Notes: generated by a model not told the origin, from the sequence alone. Positions 1 through 8,618 are shown, counted from the stretch's first letter. The stretch is DNA of 64,000 nucleotides from JBBSNV01 sp964458605 (GCA_964458605.1 CAYWLS010000013.1:1-64000), one strand, 5' to 3'. Numbers and translations are program-made.

Positions 1-869
1 TTGTTCATCACATAGGCATAGCGATTGAACGACTGGGTGTGGGTCGGGCTCTGCACGTTGGGATCGGCGCTCATGAAGCGGCCCAGCACAGGGTCGTAGA
101 CGCGGCCGTTCATGTGGATCAGCCCCACCTCCTGCAGGTAGGCGTGGCCTGTGTAGGAGCGGTCGGTCAGGCTGGTGATGGCCTCGGTCGGATCGTCGGC
201 GCCGCCGGGATAGCGCCGCTTGCCCCAGCTGTCGTAGCCCTGGCGCTCGACCACGGTGCCGGTCTGGTCGGTGATGACCTCGATCGAGCCGAGCTGGTCC
301 TGGTGGAAGTAGCGCCACTCATTGGTGCCGGCGGGCTGCTCGTAGAACGCCACCACGATGGCGCCGCCGACATAGACGTAGTTGTTCCAGGTGACCGCGC
401 CGCCTGAGCCCACCACCTTCTCGACCGTCAGGCCGCTGGCGGGGTCGTTGAAGAACAGGGTGGTGGTGCTGGTGTCGGCCTGGCGGATGCGGTTGTGCTC
501 GGTGTCGTAGTCGTAGCCCAGCACGCTGGTGCCGCGCTGGATGGTGGCCGGCATGTTGAAGCTGGTCCAGCTCACGCTGCGGCCGGCGCCGGCGGTCAGG
601 TTGCCGTTGTCGTCGTAGCTGTAGGCGGCATTGACCGCGCCGGCGATGCTGGCGACGGCATGCGGCCGGGCCGCGCCGGTCGTGGGATAGCTATAGGTGC
701 CGGCATCGGACTTGGCGACGATGTTGCCGATGCTGTCGTAGGTAAAGCTCTTGGACGGCCCACCGGTCACGGCAGCACTTGCCACCTGGTTCAGCCCGTC
801 ATAGGTGAAGCTCTCGGTCAGGCCCTGCGTGGCATCCGCCCGGCTCAGCAGGTTGCGGACACAGAAACT
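1..869 (-). pseudogene. Rhs/YD-repeat core fragment, runs off left edge
   Basis: Read on the minus strand, this stretch encodes Rhs-core YD repeats (FTYDGLNQ, YSYDDNGN, GYDYDTEHN) and then the hallmark end of the core (GRFMSADPNVQSPTHTQSFN). It is therefore the C-terminal half of an Rhs core whose toxin tip lies beyond position 1. The homologous part starts near 857, inside the intergenic DNA that follows the immunity gene, and there is no start codon or ribosome binding site at that point. It copies 2367-3223 of the complete neighbour, including a 585-bp run without mismatch (25-609). Rhs loci often keep such start-less core-plus-tip cassettes downstream of the active gene. Whether this is a silent cassette or part of a larger gene cannot be told from the window. 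Confidence 0.75.
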
Positions 870-1112
870 CCGGCATCCTTCTGAAGGTGACGCCGCGGGG
901 GCCCCAAGGCGGATAGGGAATGCTAGACATCATAAGGGGTGAGCGACACCGCCACCACCAGCTCGCAAACTAAACTCGCCATGCCCGGTACTTCTTTAAA
1001 GCCCAGCAAGGCAATACATCCGGTGTGTGACAACTCCCAACTTCACTCTGCGGGTATTTCGAAACGACACGTGACTATTCCAGGACGACGTAAGAATCCT
1101 TACAACACGCTT

Positions 1113-1409
1113 TCATTTCTTATGACAAAGCAACTCGTTTTCATATTGGCTAAGCACATCTTCGAATCTCGGAAGAGAGCCGTACATTCTAACATCACCT
1201 GTAAATTTGTTCACAAATACTGGGCCATTTCCTGCAAGTTTAAAGATTGGGTTTCCGGTGTCCTGAAATCGAACCGTGTTATAGAAGAAAATCCATCCAA
1301 AGGGCTTTTCCACGGTTTTTTCTTTCACAATACGCCAAGGGTCTCCAATCGGCGCTATGTCGTCTAATTTCTTTTGTACGATTACTACTGCATCTTCTTT
1401 TGATATCAT
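1113..1409 (-). CDS. Imm35-like immunity protein for the Rhs toxin tip
   Basis: A 98-residue protein with the Imm35 pattern: WIFFYNTVRF, then a segment reading LAGNGPVFVNKFTGDVRMYG, then a short acidic C-terminus. This matches the 'GngPiivdk-tG-i' core I know from Imm35, a family of immunity proteins encoded next to polymorphic toxins. Start: ATG at 1409 has a GAGG sequence about 9 nt upstream. A GTG at 1424 in the same frame would overlap the toxin stop codon as GTGA and is the alternative. The gene follows the toxin gene directly on the same strand, as immunity genes do. Its base composition is clearly lower in GC than the Rhs core, as usual for exchangeable tip-immunity modules. Family assignment is by eye. 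Confidence 0.7.
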   Translation of the reverse strand: MISKEDAVVIVQKKLDDIAPIGDPWRIVKEKTVEKPFGWIFFYNTVRFQDTGNPIFKLAGNGPVFVNKFTGDVRMYGSLPRFEDVLSQYENELLCHKK

Positions 1410-1420
1410 GCAAACGATCC

Positions 1421-4048
1421 TCACTTTGGGGAATGAGTCAATAAGAATTGGAAATTAGTGAAATAGTCGAAGTTAGGTCGCCCGTTACCTCCAACTTGTC
1501 CATCGACGAAGTTTACTCCCGATTTGCCATTGTTAATGCCATTCCAAACATGACCGGGTTCACCATAAACCGGAGAGTCACCGAAGACTACACCTCGCGA
1601 TCCTGGACCATTCCTTAGAAGGATGCTCCTAATTTCTGCTTCACCGGAAACCGATATCCAATTGTATCCGATCGCGGTAATATTACTTGGATATCCAAGC
1701 AAGGCACTCGCAGGCGCGCCACCGAGTGTGGCATCGGTAGCTATTGCACAATTAACACAATTACTGGTGCCCCTAAGCGGATTGACGTTGCGTATTGAAC
1801 CCGCGATATTGTCAGGTATGCTTTGAGCAGTGGAACGCAGACTCTCCTGCATAGCCCATCGCCAGCTATTATCTCGTTCCCATTGGAGCTCCTGTGGACT
1901 AGCCGCTGGCGATGAATCCAGTATTATCGCGAAGAATGTTACGATCCCTGGGCGGTACCGCCAAGACAACCACTTGTTGGCAGGCTTAGGATCATCGAGC
2001 GGAGGACTGCCGTTGTGGTTATGGGGAAAACTGGACGAAAGCTGATCGATTCCTTCAGATATTGACGTCGTAACACTAGTCGAGTGAGAACCACTCAATA
2101 TTGCGACGGTGGTTCCGCTTCCCTTTATCTGCTTTGCCAAATCACCGCCATTTGCAATAGGATTTCCCTGTATTGGTAAATCTGATGGACTCGTTGCCGG
2201 ATTGCGATTGAATAGATTTGGAGCTTGTGTAGCTCCAATTATGAATGTTGTGCCGTTAATGGTTGCATAAATATCGTAATAGCCGAATTCGTTCGGCACG
2301 TTGCTGAAGCTCAGTGAAGGATCACCATCGCCCTCAAACCCTGTCGGATCCGTCGCATTGAGGGGGTTGTTCATCACATAGGCGTAGCGGTTGAACGACT
2401 GGGTGTGGGTCGGGCTCTGCACGTTGGGATCGGCGCTCATGAAGCGGCCCAGCACAGGGTCGTAGACGCGGCCGTTCATGTGGATCAGCCCCACCTCCTG
2501 CAGGTAGGCGTGGCCTGTGTAGGAGCGGTCGGTCAGGCTGGTGATGGCCTCGGTCGGATCGTCGGCGCCGCCGGGATAGCGCCGCTTGCCCCAGCTGTCG
2601 TAGCCCTGGCGCTCGACCACGGTGCCGGTCTGGTCGGTGATGACCTCGATCGAGCCGAGCTGGTCCTGGTGGAAGTAGCGCCACTCATTGGTGCCGGCGG
2701 GCTGCTCGTAGAACGCCACCACGATGGCGCCGCCGACATAGACGTAGTTGTTCCAGGTGACCGCGCCGCCTGAGCCCACCACCTTCTCGACCGTCAGGCC
2801 GCTGGCGGGGTCGTTGAAGAACAGGGTGGTGGTGCTGGTGTCGGCCTGGCGGATGCGGTTGTGCTCGGTGTCGTAGTCGTAGCCCAGCACGCTGGTGCCG
2901 CGCTGGATGGTGGCCGGCATGTTGAAGCTGGTCCAGCTCACGCTGCGGCCGGCGCCGGCGGTCAGGTTGCCGTTGGCGTCATAGCTGTAGGCGGCGTTGA
3001 CCGTGCCGGCGATGCTGGCGACGGCATGCGGCCGGGCCGAGCCGGTCGTGGGATAGGTATAGGTGCCGGCATCGGACTTGCTGGTGATGTTGCCGATGGC
3101 GTCGTAGGTGAAGCTCTTGGACGGCCCGCCGGCGATGGCGGCGGTGGCCACCTGGTTCAGCCCGTCATAGGTGAAGGTCTCGGTCAGGCCCTGCGTGGCA
3201 TCCGACCGCGTCAGCACGTTGCCCGCGGTGTCCCAGGTGTAGCTGTCGTTCTGGACGGCATTGCCGGGGCCGGCCTGGATCGACATCAGACGATTCATGC
3301 CGCGGTCGTAAGCGCGGTTGGTGACGACGTTGTTGCCCTGCCGCGACTGCGCGAAATTGAAATAGGCGTCCCGGGCTTCCGCGCGCCACAGCATGGTGTC
3401 CGTGGCATTGTCGCGAATTTCCTGAAGATATCCCTGCCAGTTGTTCACATACTTGATGGTGAAGCCGGAAGGATAGGTGACGGTGGCGACACGTCCATCG
3501 ACATCGTAAGTTTGCGATATGACATGTGTATTGCCGTCAACGGTCAGGCTGGTGCTGGAGGGCCGGCCCAGGGAATCGTAGCTGTGGGTGCGGCTATAGC
3601 CATTGCTGGCCGAGGCGCTGCCCAGCTTGCCGATGCCCATAGTCGTGCTGTCGTAGGTCCAATTGCTGGTCAGGTCGGGCTCGACGCGGCCGGTCATGCG
3701 GCCCAGCAGATCGTAGGCGAAGGTGGTGGTCTGCAGCTTGGCGTCAGTCTGCGACACCAGCTGGCCCAGCACGTCGTAGCTGTAGGTCCAGTGCCCCATG
3801 TCGGGGTCGGTCATGGCGGTCTTGCGACCGCGCAGGTCGTATTGCATCGACGAGATGTTACCCGCGGGATCGGTAGTCTGAACCAGATTGCCGAACGGAT
3901 CGTAGGCATACGACGTGATGCCGTTGAGGTTGTCCTTGGTGCCGACGATCTCGCCGCGGCTGTTCCTGGTCTCGCTGTGAGTCTGCAGCAGCGGGTTGGT
4001 AACTACGGTGATAAGGCCCGAATATACCGTGGAACAGCGCGTCGCCAA
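1421..4048 (-). CDS. Rhs-repeat protein with papain-fold (Tox-PL) toxin tip, 5'-truncated
   Basis: About 860 residues are recognisable. Residues from about 17 to 560 are YD/Rhs repeats ending in GRFMSADPNVQ and NRYAYVMNNPLNATDPTG, the conserved core-tip boundary. The tip (about 570-875) is lower in GC and ends in a papain-fold toxin signature: Cys764 and Cys767 in TSNCVNCAIATDATLGG, a histidine at about 833 in GHVWNG, and an acidic partner at about 849 in VDGQ. This Cys-His-Asp arrangement fits the 'papain fold toxin 1' family, some members of which deamidate glutamine; the target here is unknown. The N-terminal delivery region is missing: Rhs similarity begins abruptly near 4010 and the only start is a TTG without Shine-Dalgarno sequence. 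It is likely a displaced cassette rather than a full effector. Confidence 0.75.
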   Translation of the reverse strand: MATRCSTVYSGLITVVTNPLLQTHSETRNSRGEIVGTKDNLNGITSYAYDPFGNLVQTTDPAGNISSMQYDLRGRKTAMTDPDMGHWTYSYDVLGQLVSQTDAKLQTTTFAYDLLGRMTGRVEPDLTSNWTYDSTTMGIGKLGSASASNGYSRTHSYDSLGRPSSTSLTVDGNTHVISQTYDVDGRVATVTYPSGFTIKYVNNWQGYLQEIRDNATDTMLWRAEARDAYFNFAQSRQGNNVVTNRAYDRGMNRLMSIQAGPGNAVQNDSYTWDTAGNVLTRSDATQGLTETFTYDGLNQVATAAIAGGPSKSFTYDAIGNITSKSDAGTYTYPTTGSARPHAVASIAGTVNAAYSYDANGNLTAGAGRSVSWTSFNMPATIQRGTSVLGYDYDTEHNRIRQADTSTTTLFFNDPASGLTVEKVVGSGGAVTWNNYVYVGGAIVVAFYEQPAGTNEWRYFHQDQLGSIEVITDQTGTVVERQGYDSWGKRRYPGGADDPTEAITSLTDRSYTGHAYLQEVGLIHMNGRVYDPVLGRFMSADPNVQSPTHTQSFNRYAYVMNNPLNATDPTGFEGDGDPSLSFSNVPNEFGYYDIYATINGTTFIIGATQAPNLFNRNPATSPSDLPIQGNPIANGGDLAKQIKGSGTTVAILSGSHSTSVTTSISEGIDQLSSSFPHNHNGSPPLDDPKPANKWLSWRYRPGIVTFFAIILDSSPAASPQELQWERDNSWRWAMQESLRSTAQSIPDNIAGSIRNVNPLRGTSNCVNCAIATDATLGGAPASALLGYPSNITAIGYNWISVSGEAEIRSILLRNGPGSRGVVFGDSPVYGEPGHVWNGINNGKSGVNFVDGQVGGNGRPNFDYFTNFQFLLTHSPK
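2367..3223. repeat. Rhs core duplication, second copy of 1-857
   Basis: Positions 2367-3223 repeat 1-857 in the same orientation at a constant offset of 2366. Two mismatches lie near the left end (18 and 24 against 2384 and 2390). None was found from 25 to 609. Scattered mismatches follow up to about 857, where similarity ends. The pattern of one long identical block beside a diverged block suggests recent gene conversion or recombination between the two cores. Confidence 0.9.
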
Positions 4049-4076
4049 GGTCCCCGAAGCCGATAGAGCTCCGTTA

Positions 4077-4265
4077 ATGGAAAGGTTGAAACTCGCCCGC
4101 GAATTTCTGGGCCCCCAAGATCCGCTGGATTTCTTTCAGTCGTGGAAGACGCCCGGCGAACGCCATGTTCCCCGCTATACCGAACCTGACGTCGATGCCA
4201 AAAGCCAGACCAGCATTGACGAAGAAAATGAGGATTTCGGTTCGTCCGAAGAAGACGCGCTTTAA
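4077..4265 (+). CDS. possible C-terminal gene remnant with acidic tail
   Basis: An open frame beginning at ATG 4077 (the frame itself is open back into the Rhs region) encodes about 62 residues, with ERLKLAREFLGPQDPLDFF followed by a proline-rich stretch and a Glu/Asp/Ser-rich tail. The composition looks like the end of a real protein rather than random reading, but I do not recognise the family. It abuts the point where Rhs similarity starts (about 4010), so it may be the 3' remnant of a gene cut by the rearrangement that placed the Rhs cassette here. Confidence 0.2.
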   Translation: MERLKLAREFLGPQDPLDFFQSWKTPGERHVPRYTEPDVDAKSQTSIDEENEDFGSSEEDAL

Positions 4266-4608
4266 ACTTCGGCCAGCATCATCCCGTGCGCATTCGCTGC
4301 GGTTCAGGATGTCAATAAGCGTGCCAGCCGGTCGCGCACCTTCATCTCTTTGCGACTATTCCTCGAGAAGTCTAATTCCAGCCGAGCAGTAACTCCCGCA
4401 ACCGTCCTTGTTGACGCTACACGCGGCGTAAGCTGGGACCTAGTGCATCATCGCCGGATAAAGTCGCCATACAACCGGCATATGGGCGCTTACTTTCCAT
4501 TCTCCAGCATCGTCTTTAGAAAGGGCTCCACCGTAAGCCTCGGATAACTCGCGTTGTTTGGCGACTTTTGCATCGTTCGCCAATTTTCTCTGTAATATCA
4601 TTGGTTTA
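4266..4608. other. non-coding stretch between Rhs locus and integrated element
   Basis: No open frame with coding character, no tRNA and no clear hairpin-plus-T-run terminator was seen here. It is the flank of the integrated element. Its composition is less GC-rich than the chromosome further right. Confidence 0.4.
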
Positions 4609-4658
4609 TGGCGGACCCGGCGAGATTCGAACTCACGACCTCTGCCTTCGGAGGGCAG
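4609..4658. repeat. attachment site: displaced 3' part of tRNA-Arg(CCG)
   Basis: These 50 bases are identical to 13578-13627, which cover the 3' part of the intact tRNA-Arg gene from the anticodon loop to the discriminator base plus three bases beyond. To the right the match breaks into a degraded version of the remaining tRNA sequence (ATCCAG is still visible). This is the usual footprint of site-specific integration into a tRNA 3' end. The integrase gene starts about 180 bp away. Confidence 0.9.
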
Positions 4659-4835
4659 TTATCCAGTCTATTCGCCAGTTTCCCGCTAACTACCGATGAT
4701 GGGGAAAACGCCGGAAACCGCCTGTTTTAGCCATTATCTGCCCCACATAGCAAAGATCGGACATTTCGGGTAATTTCGCCACCGTGGTTCCCCGATGGTT
4801 CCCCGAACAATCCAGGCTGATGCGAGGGGCGGAAC

Positions 4836-6131
4836 ATGCCGAAGCTGACAAAGCGATTTGTGGATGCGGTTAGGGCCAAAGGCACCGACCAGGACGTGAT
4901 CTATTGGGACACGGAGCTGCCCCGCTTCGGACTCCGCGCCAAGCCGTCCGGCAAGCTCTCCTATGTGCTGCAATACCGCAACGCACAAGGCCGAACCCGC
5001 CGCTTCACGCTGGGAGGGGTAGGGGAGCTCACCCCAGACCAGGCCCGCAGCAAGGCCCAGAAGAAGCGGCAGGCCGTCCGGGAGGGAGCGGATCCATCCG
5101 CAGAGCGCCGCGCCGCACCGGCTGGCATGACCGTTGCCGACCTTTGCAAAGCCTATCTGGCCGATGCTGAAAAAGGGTTGGTCTTGGGAAAACGCGGTCA
5201 GGTCAAGGCCGAGTCCACGCTTGAAACCGATCGGGGCCGGATCAAGCGCCACATCATCCCGCTCATGGGCAGACTGCCCGTGGCCGGCGTATCGCCCGCA
5301 GACGTTCTACGCTTCATGCACGGCGTACAGAGCGGCAAGTCGGCCGCCAGGATCAAAACCAAGCTGCGCGGCGTGGCGCGGGTAACCGGGGGCCGGGGAA
5401 CGGCCGCCCGAACTGTCGGGCTGCTGGGCGGCATTTTCTCGTACGCCGTTCGCACCGGCCTGCGGACCGACAACCCGGTCCGGGGCATCGAGCGCCCGGC
5501 AGACAAGCGGCGAACCGCGTTTTTGACCATGGACCAGTACCGGGCGCTGGGTGCTGCGCTGAACGCTGCAGACACCGAAGGCGAAAACCCCCTGGCGACC
5601 AATGCCGTCCGATTGCTAGCGCTGACCGGCTGCCGGCGGGGCGAAATCATCGGCCTGCAGTGGTCGGAAGTGGACGCGGAGCGGCAGCAGCTGCGTTTGG
5701 GCACAACCAAGGAAGGATACAGCGTCCGACCGCTGGGCCGGGCGGCGATTGACCTGCTCGAACGCCTACCGCGCCATGACAAGAGCGACCAGGTACTAGC
5801 CAGCGGCGATGATGGACTGCCCTATACCGGCCTGCCGAAAGCCTGGGTCCGGATCGCGGCACGGGCCAAGCTCAAGGCCGTGACGCTGCACACCCTGCGG
5901 CATTCCTTTGCTACCATCGCAAACGACCTCGGCCTATCGGAACCGACAATCGCCGCATTGCTTGGCCATTCACGGCGCGGCGTCACCAGCCGGTATGTTC
6001 ACCACATCGATGCAACGCTCATCGCGGCAGCGGACCGGGTATCGAGCGCGATTGCCGACGCCTTGCAGGGCCAAAAATCCACAAGAATCTTAAAATTTGG
6101 AAAATCGATTGCCGGCAATCGTCGTGAATGA
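4836..6131 (+). CDS. tyrosine recombinase (phage-type integrase)
   Basis: A 431-residue site-specific recombinase. The N-terminus (about 1-90) is the arm-binding DUF4102 type (DTELPRFGLRAKPSGKLSYV). A core-binding domain follows (about 95-200) and then the catalytic domain with all the expected residues: Arg in TGCRRGEIIGLQW (about 267), His-x-x-Arg in HTLRHSF (about 350-354), His in LLGHS and the nucleophile Tyr in TSRYVH (about 386). It should catalyse integration and excision between the 50-bp repeats at 4609 and 13578. It lies next to the displaced att copy rather than next to the intact tRNA. The ATG at 4836 follows a purine-rich GAGGGGCGGAA sequence. Confidence 0.95.
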   Translation: MPKLTKRFVDAVRAKGTDQDVIYWDTELPRFGLRAKPSGKLSYVLQYRNAQGRTRRFTLGGVGELTPDQARSKAQKKRQAVREGADPSAERRAAPAGMTVADLCKAYLADAEKGLVLGKRGQVKAESTLETDRGRIKRHIIPLMGRLPVAGVSPADVLRFMHGVQSGKSAARIKTKLRGVARVTGGRGTAARTVGLLGGIFSYAVRTGLRTDNPVRGIERPADKRRTAFLTMDQYRALGAALNAADTEGENPLATNAVRLLALTGCRRGEIIGLQWSEVDAERQQLRLGTTKEGYSVRPLGRAAIDLLERLPRHDKSDQVLASGDDGLPYTGLPKAWVRIAARAKLKAVTLHTLRHSFATIANDLGLSEPTIAALLGHSRRGVTSRYVHHIDATLIAAADRVSSAIADALQGQKSTRILKFGKSIAGNRRE

Positions 6132-6214
6132 CGGCAATATTACACATCGCTCTTACTATTCGAGTCTGATGATCTCGAAAGACGGTCAGTTGGCCGACCG
6201 TTAGAAGGGAACCG

Positions 6215-6841
6215 ATGGCTGCAAAGAAGCTTTCCGTAACTCTTCCGCCCTATTCCGATCCGTTACTTCGAAAGCACTATGCAAACACCCCGGAAACTTA
6301 TGCCGCTTGTTTCGAGCGGTTAGTCACCCACTACGGACTTGCTTTCAAGTTCGGTTATGGTTTTGGTGCGCTTACAAAAACTGATCCCCAAGACGCGTGG
6401 AGAAGTCTGTCGTTTGCCCTGATGAGCGATTTTGTCCCCGCATTTCAAACCGTCAAACGAAGGGGGCGAAAGAAAGCGTCATATTTCGATCCGGATGCTG
6501 CCCAGCCAGGCGGTTTCTTCGCATCTCTCCTTTTTGACTATGAGAAAATGGCGAAAGCGCAATTTGTTCTTGCCGTCAATTCTGCATCGGCGGGGAAGAG
6601 GCTTTCGGATGGCTTTCGGTCTCTCTCGAAGAATGCCGTGAAGCGGAACACGCTGCCCAAGCGCTTCAGATCGCTAAAAACGGAACACTCTCTGAAGGAG
6701 GCGTATTACAAGATCGATCCCGAGATTCGCAGGAACCCGCAGGCATATTTACCGAAAAGGCCGACCGTCATTCCCGATGGAATTGCACGTCCAACGCTTC
6801 TCACTACGGGCACGGACAAGCCATTGTTAGATAGCGAATAG
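6215..6841 (+). CDS. hypothetical protein in integrative element
   Basis: A 208-residue protein, unrecognised. It starts at an ATG preceded by GAAGGGAACC, a good ribosome binding site. The N-terminus (AAKKLSVTLPPYSD) and the repeated aromatic and basic residues (FKFGYGFGAL, KRRGRKKASYF) suggest a soluble, possibly nucleic-acid-binding protein. There is no signal peptide or membrane segment. It sits between the integrase and the small DNA-binding protein, the usual place for element maintenance genes. Its base composition is distinctly less GC-rich than the chromosome. Confidence 0.6.
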   Translation: MAAKKLSVTLPPYSDPLLRKHYANTPETYAACFERLVTHYGLAFKFGYGFGALTKTDPQDAWRSLSFALMSDFVPAFQTVKRRGRKKASYFDPDAAQPGGFFASLLFDYEKMAKAQFVLAVNSASAGKRLSDGFRSLSKNAVKRNTLPKRFRSLKTEHSLKEAYYKIDPEIRRNPQAYLPKRPTVIPDGIARPTLLTTGTDKPLLDSE

Positions 6842-6967
6842 GGCCGGTAATTTCGCTTCCGACTTTTTTGCCGGCAACGAAATTCCCGGGGTTTTTCGCT
6901 GCCAAGTAATTGCCTTATCTCTCTCGCAAACGCCGGGATGATCCGGCCTATCGCGAGAGGTACAAGC

Positions 6968-7207
6968 ATGAATCAAGTCGGAGAACGCCGCCTCAACCGG
7001 CGAGAGGCGAGTGAATTTCTAACGGAACGCGGGTTTCGGATAGCACCAACGACGTTGGCCAAGCTGGCCGTGATCGGCGGCGGTCCATCCTTCGTCAGTT
7101 TTGGCAGGCGCCCGCTCTACCAAGCAGCCGATCTCCTGGCATGGGCCGAGTCGCGCACATCGCGGCCGAAGCGCCACACCTCCGAAACATCATCCGATGC
7201 GGCCTGA
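6968..7207 (+). CDS. AlpA/excisionase-like DNA-binding protein
   Basis: A 79-residue protein with a winged-helix pattern: LNRREASEFL begins the recognition helix pair, followed by GGGPSFVSFGRRPLYQAADL, where the wing and the last helix would be, and a short basic tail. This order (helix-turn-helix, 'gGp-f-k-gr-vlY--~dl--W') is characteristic of AlpA/Xis-type regulators of integrases. An upstream ATG at 6938 is in frame, but 6968 fits the family start and is preceded by GAGAGG. The likely role is control of excision or of element gene expression; this is inferred from fold and position. Confidence 0.65.
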   Translation: MNQVGERRLNRREASEFLTERGFRIAPTTLAKLAVIGGGPSFVSFGRRPLYQAADLLAWAESRTSRPKRHTSETSSDAA

Positions 7208-7287
7208 AATGAAAACCCCGGCGCGGCTGGCACCGCGACCGGGGTCATCTGCTTCAACTCCCACCCTTCAAAGACGAAAGCTCAAGC

Positions 7288-7485
7288 ATGCACAAAATAC
7301 GATCGCGGACCGCCGTCCGCAAGGCCAGCGATGGCCAACTCGATTTCTTCGAAAGTCTCACACGAAAGCATTGGCAGGATTTGCCATGGCAGGTCCGGCG
7401 CATCGGTCACCGCTGCGGCGTTGGGCCGTCACGTGCAGTCGAAATTTGTCGGCTGGCGGGCATCGGGCCGGAGGATGAGCGATGA
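7288..7485 (+). CDS. small basic protein, first of an ATGA-coupled chain
   Basis: A 65-residue protein (DGQLDFFESLTRKHWQDLPW near the middle, a basic RRIGHRCGVGPSRA stretch after it). Not recognised. The final segment, GVGPSRAVEICRLAGIGPED, resembles a short helix-turn-helix. Its stop codon overlaps the ATG at 7482 as ATGA, which starts a chain of four genes coupled in the same way. It may be a small regulator of the element. Confidence 0.5.
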   Translation: MHKIRSRTAVRKASDGQLDFFESLTRKHWQDLPWQVRRIGHRCGVGPSRAVEICRLAGIGPEDER

Positions 7486-7562
7486 CAACACCGCTCGAAG
7501 GCTTCTGCCAGTCGTGGAACGCCCAGCCGATCCACTCCAAGGGTCAGGAGGTGGCGGCATGA
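7482..7562 (+). CDS. 26-residue ORF linking two overlapping genes
   Basis: The ATG at 7482 overlaps the stop of the preceding gene and the TGA at 7560-7562 overlaps the ATG of the next gene, both as ATGA. The frame encodes 26 residues (begins MTTPLEGFCQSW). Such exact double overlap is unlikely by chance and suggests it is translated, either for its product or to couple ribosomes through the chain. An AGGAGG at about 7547, serving the next gene, lies within it. Confidence 0.4.
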   Translation: MTTPLEGFCQSWNAQPIHSKGQEVAA

Positions 7563-7927
7563 CTCAGGACGAACTCCGGAGACTGGGCCATCGGCCAATG
7601 ACACCTCTGCAGGCATTGCGAGCGCACTGCGTGGATTGCAGCGGGCATGATCCAAGTGAAGTTGCTCGATGTACCGTAACGCGCTGCCCGTCCTGGCCAT
7701 TTCGGCTCGGACGCAATCCCTGGCGAACAGCCACGGAAGCCCAACGGGAAGCCTCCCGGCGCAATGCCCGCTTCCTGCAGCCCGGCCACCGTCAAAATCA
7801 CGAGGAAGCGAACCAGCGACCAACCGGAACGGCCCAACCTGCCCCAGCGGCAGAGACGGCTGCCGAACCCCGTGAAAATGACGAGACAGAACCACGCCGC
7901 AATAGCCCGGCACGAGGTGCCAGATGA
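7559..7927 (+). CDS. small Cys-rich, phage-type zinc-binding protein
   Basis: A 122-residue protein starting at the ATG at 7559, which has an AGGAGG sequence 7-8 nt upstream. The frame is open further upstream to 7331 but that part looks non-coding. The conserved part is residues 12-50: MTPLQALRAHCVDCSGH, then RCTVTRCPSWPFRLGRNPW. The pattern C-x2-C, C-x4-C and the ending WPFRxGxNPxR is common in small proteins of phages and integrative elements and looks like a zinc knuckle. The C-terminal 60 residues are Pro/Glu/Ala/Arg-rich and probably disordered. Function unknown. Confidence 0.65.
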   Translation: MTQDELRRLGHRPMTPLQALRAHCVDCSGHDPSEVARCTVTRCPSWPFRLGRNPWRTATEAQREASRRNARFLQPGHRQNHEEANQRPTGTAQPAPAAETAAEPRENDETEPRRNSPARGAR

Positions 7928-8379
7928 GCCGCCGCCGAGGCCGACGCGCTAACGTCACGGGTCGCAGCGACGGGTCGGGGCAATATGTCAATTTCGGCTA
8001 TCCGCTGCTGCAGTCGCCTGCTTTCCGCTCTTTATCTGGCGCGGCAGTCAAGGTGTTTATCGAATTGCGGACCCACTTCAACGGCAGCAACAACGGAAAA
8101 CTGGCGCTTTCGCTGGAACAAGCGGCAAAGCTGCTAGCCATGGGCAAGGCCACGGTCGCACGAGCATTTGCCGAATTGCAGGCCAAAGGATTCGTGATCT
8201 GCACAAAGCGAGGCCAGTGGTACGGCCGACAGGCGAGTACCTGGGCCATCACCTTGCTCGCCATTGACGGCAACCTCCCTACGAACGATTGGAAACGATG
8301 GCAGCCGCAGAGAAAGCGCCCGGCGCAATGCACCGCCGCGCCTGAAAAATTAGAACGCGGTTCTCAAGCGGCCCCGTGA
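7924..8379 (+). CDS. winged-helix protein, replication-initiator-like
   Basis: A 151-residue protein whose ATG overlaps the stop of the previous gene (ATGA). The segment from about 22 to 110 reads as a winged helix: a start 'FGYPLLQSPAFRSLSG', a helix 'AAVKVFIELRTHFNG', then LSLEQAAKLLAMGKATVARA, which is a clear helix-turn-helix, and a wing with KRGQWYGRQ. This layout is seen in helix-turn-helix proteins of rhizobial and sphingomonad plasmids and integrative elements, some near replication genes. A role in element replication or transcription control is likely but not shown. Confidence 0.6.
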   Translation: MSRRRGRRANVTGRSDGSGQYVNFGYPLLQSPAFRSLSGAAVKVFIELRTHFNGSNNGKLALSLEQAAKLLAMGKATVARAFAELQAKGFVICTKRGQWYGRQASTWAITLLAIDGNLPTNDWKRWQPQRKRPAQCTAAPEKLERGSQAAP

Positions 8380-8618
8380 TACGACGCGACGGGTTCCGAA
8401 ACGGATCGAAGCCAAGGCCTTGGGTCCGTCACAGCACCCGTCAGCGCCATTCTGGCCACCTCTATGGGTTCCAATATAGCCCGCTAATATTACCAATGGG
8501 GGTGGCTGTCTGGGCCACAGCTTATCCAGTAGCCCAGCCAGCAAGACCTTCATTCGATCCATTTGGCTTTTTTCATTCGCGCTGGAAGACCAAAGTCTTC
8601 CCAAACGGCACGGCTTGC

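Noticed and set aside
2405..4066. Long plus-strand open frames opposite the Rhs core
   Set aside because: They are repeats of Val, Gly, Ala and His that mirror the minus-strand YD repeats, with no known domain. They are shadows of the Rhs frame.
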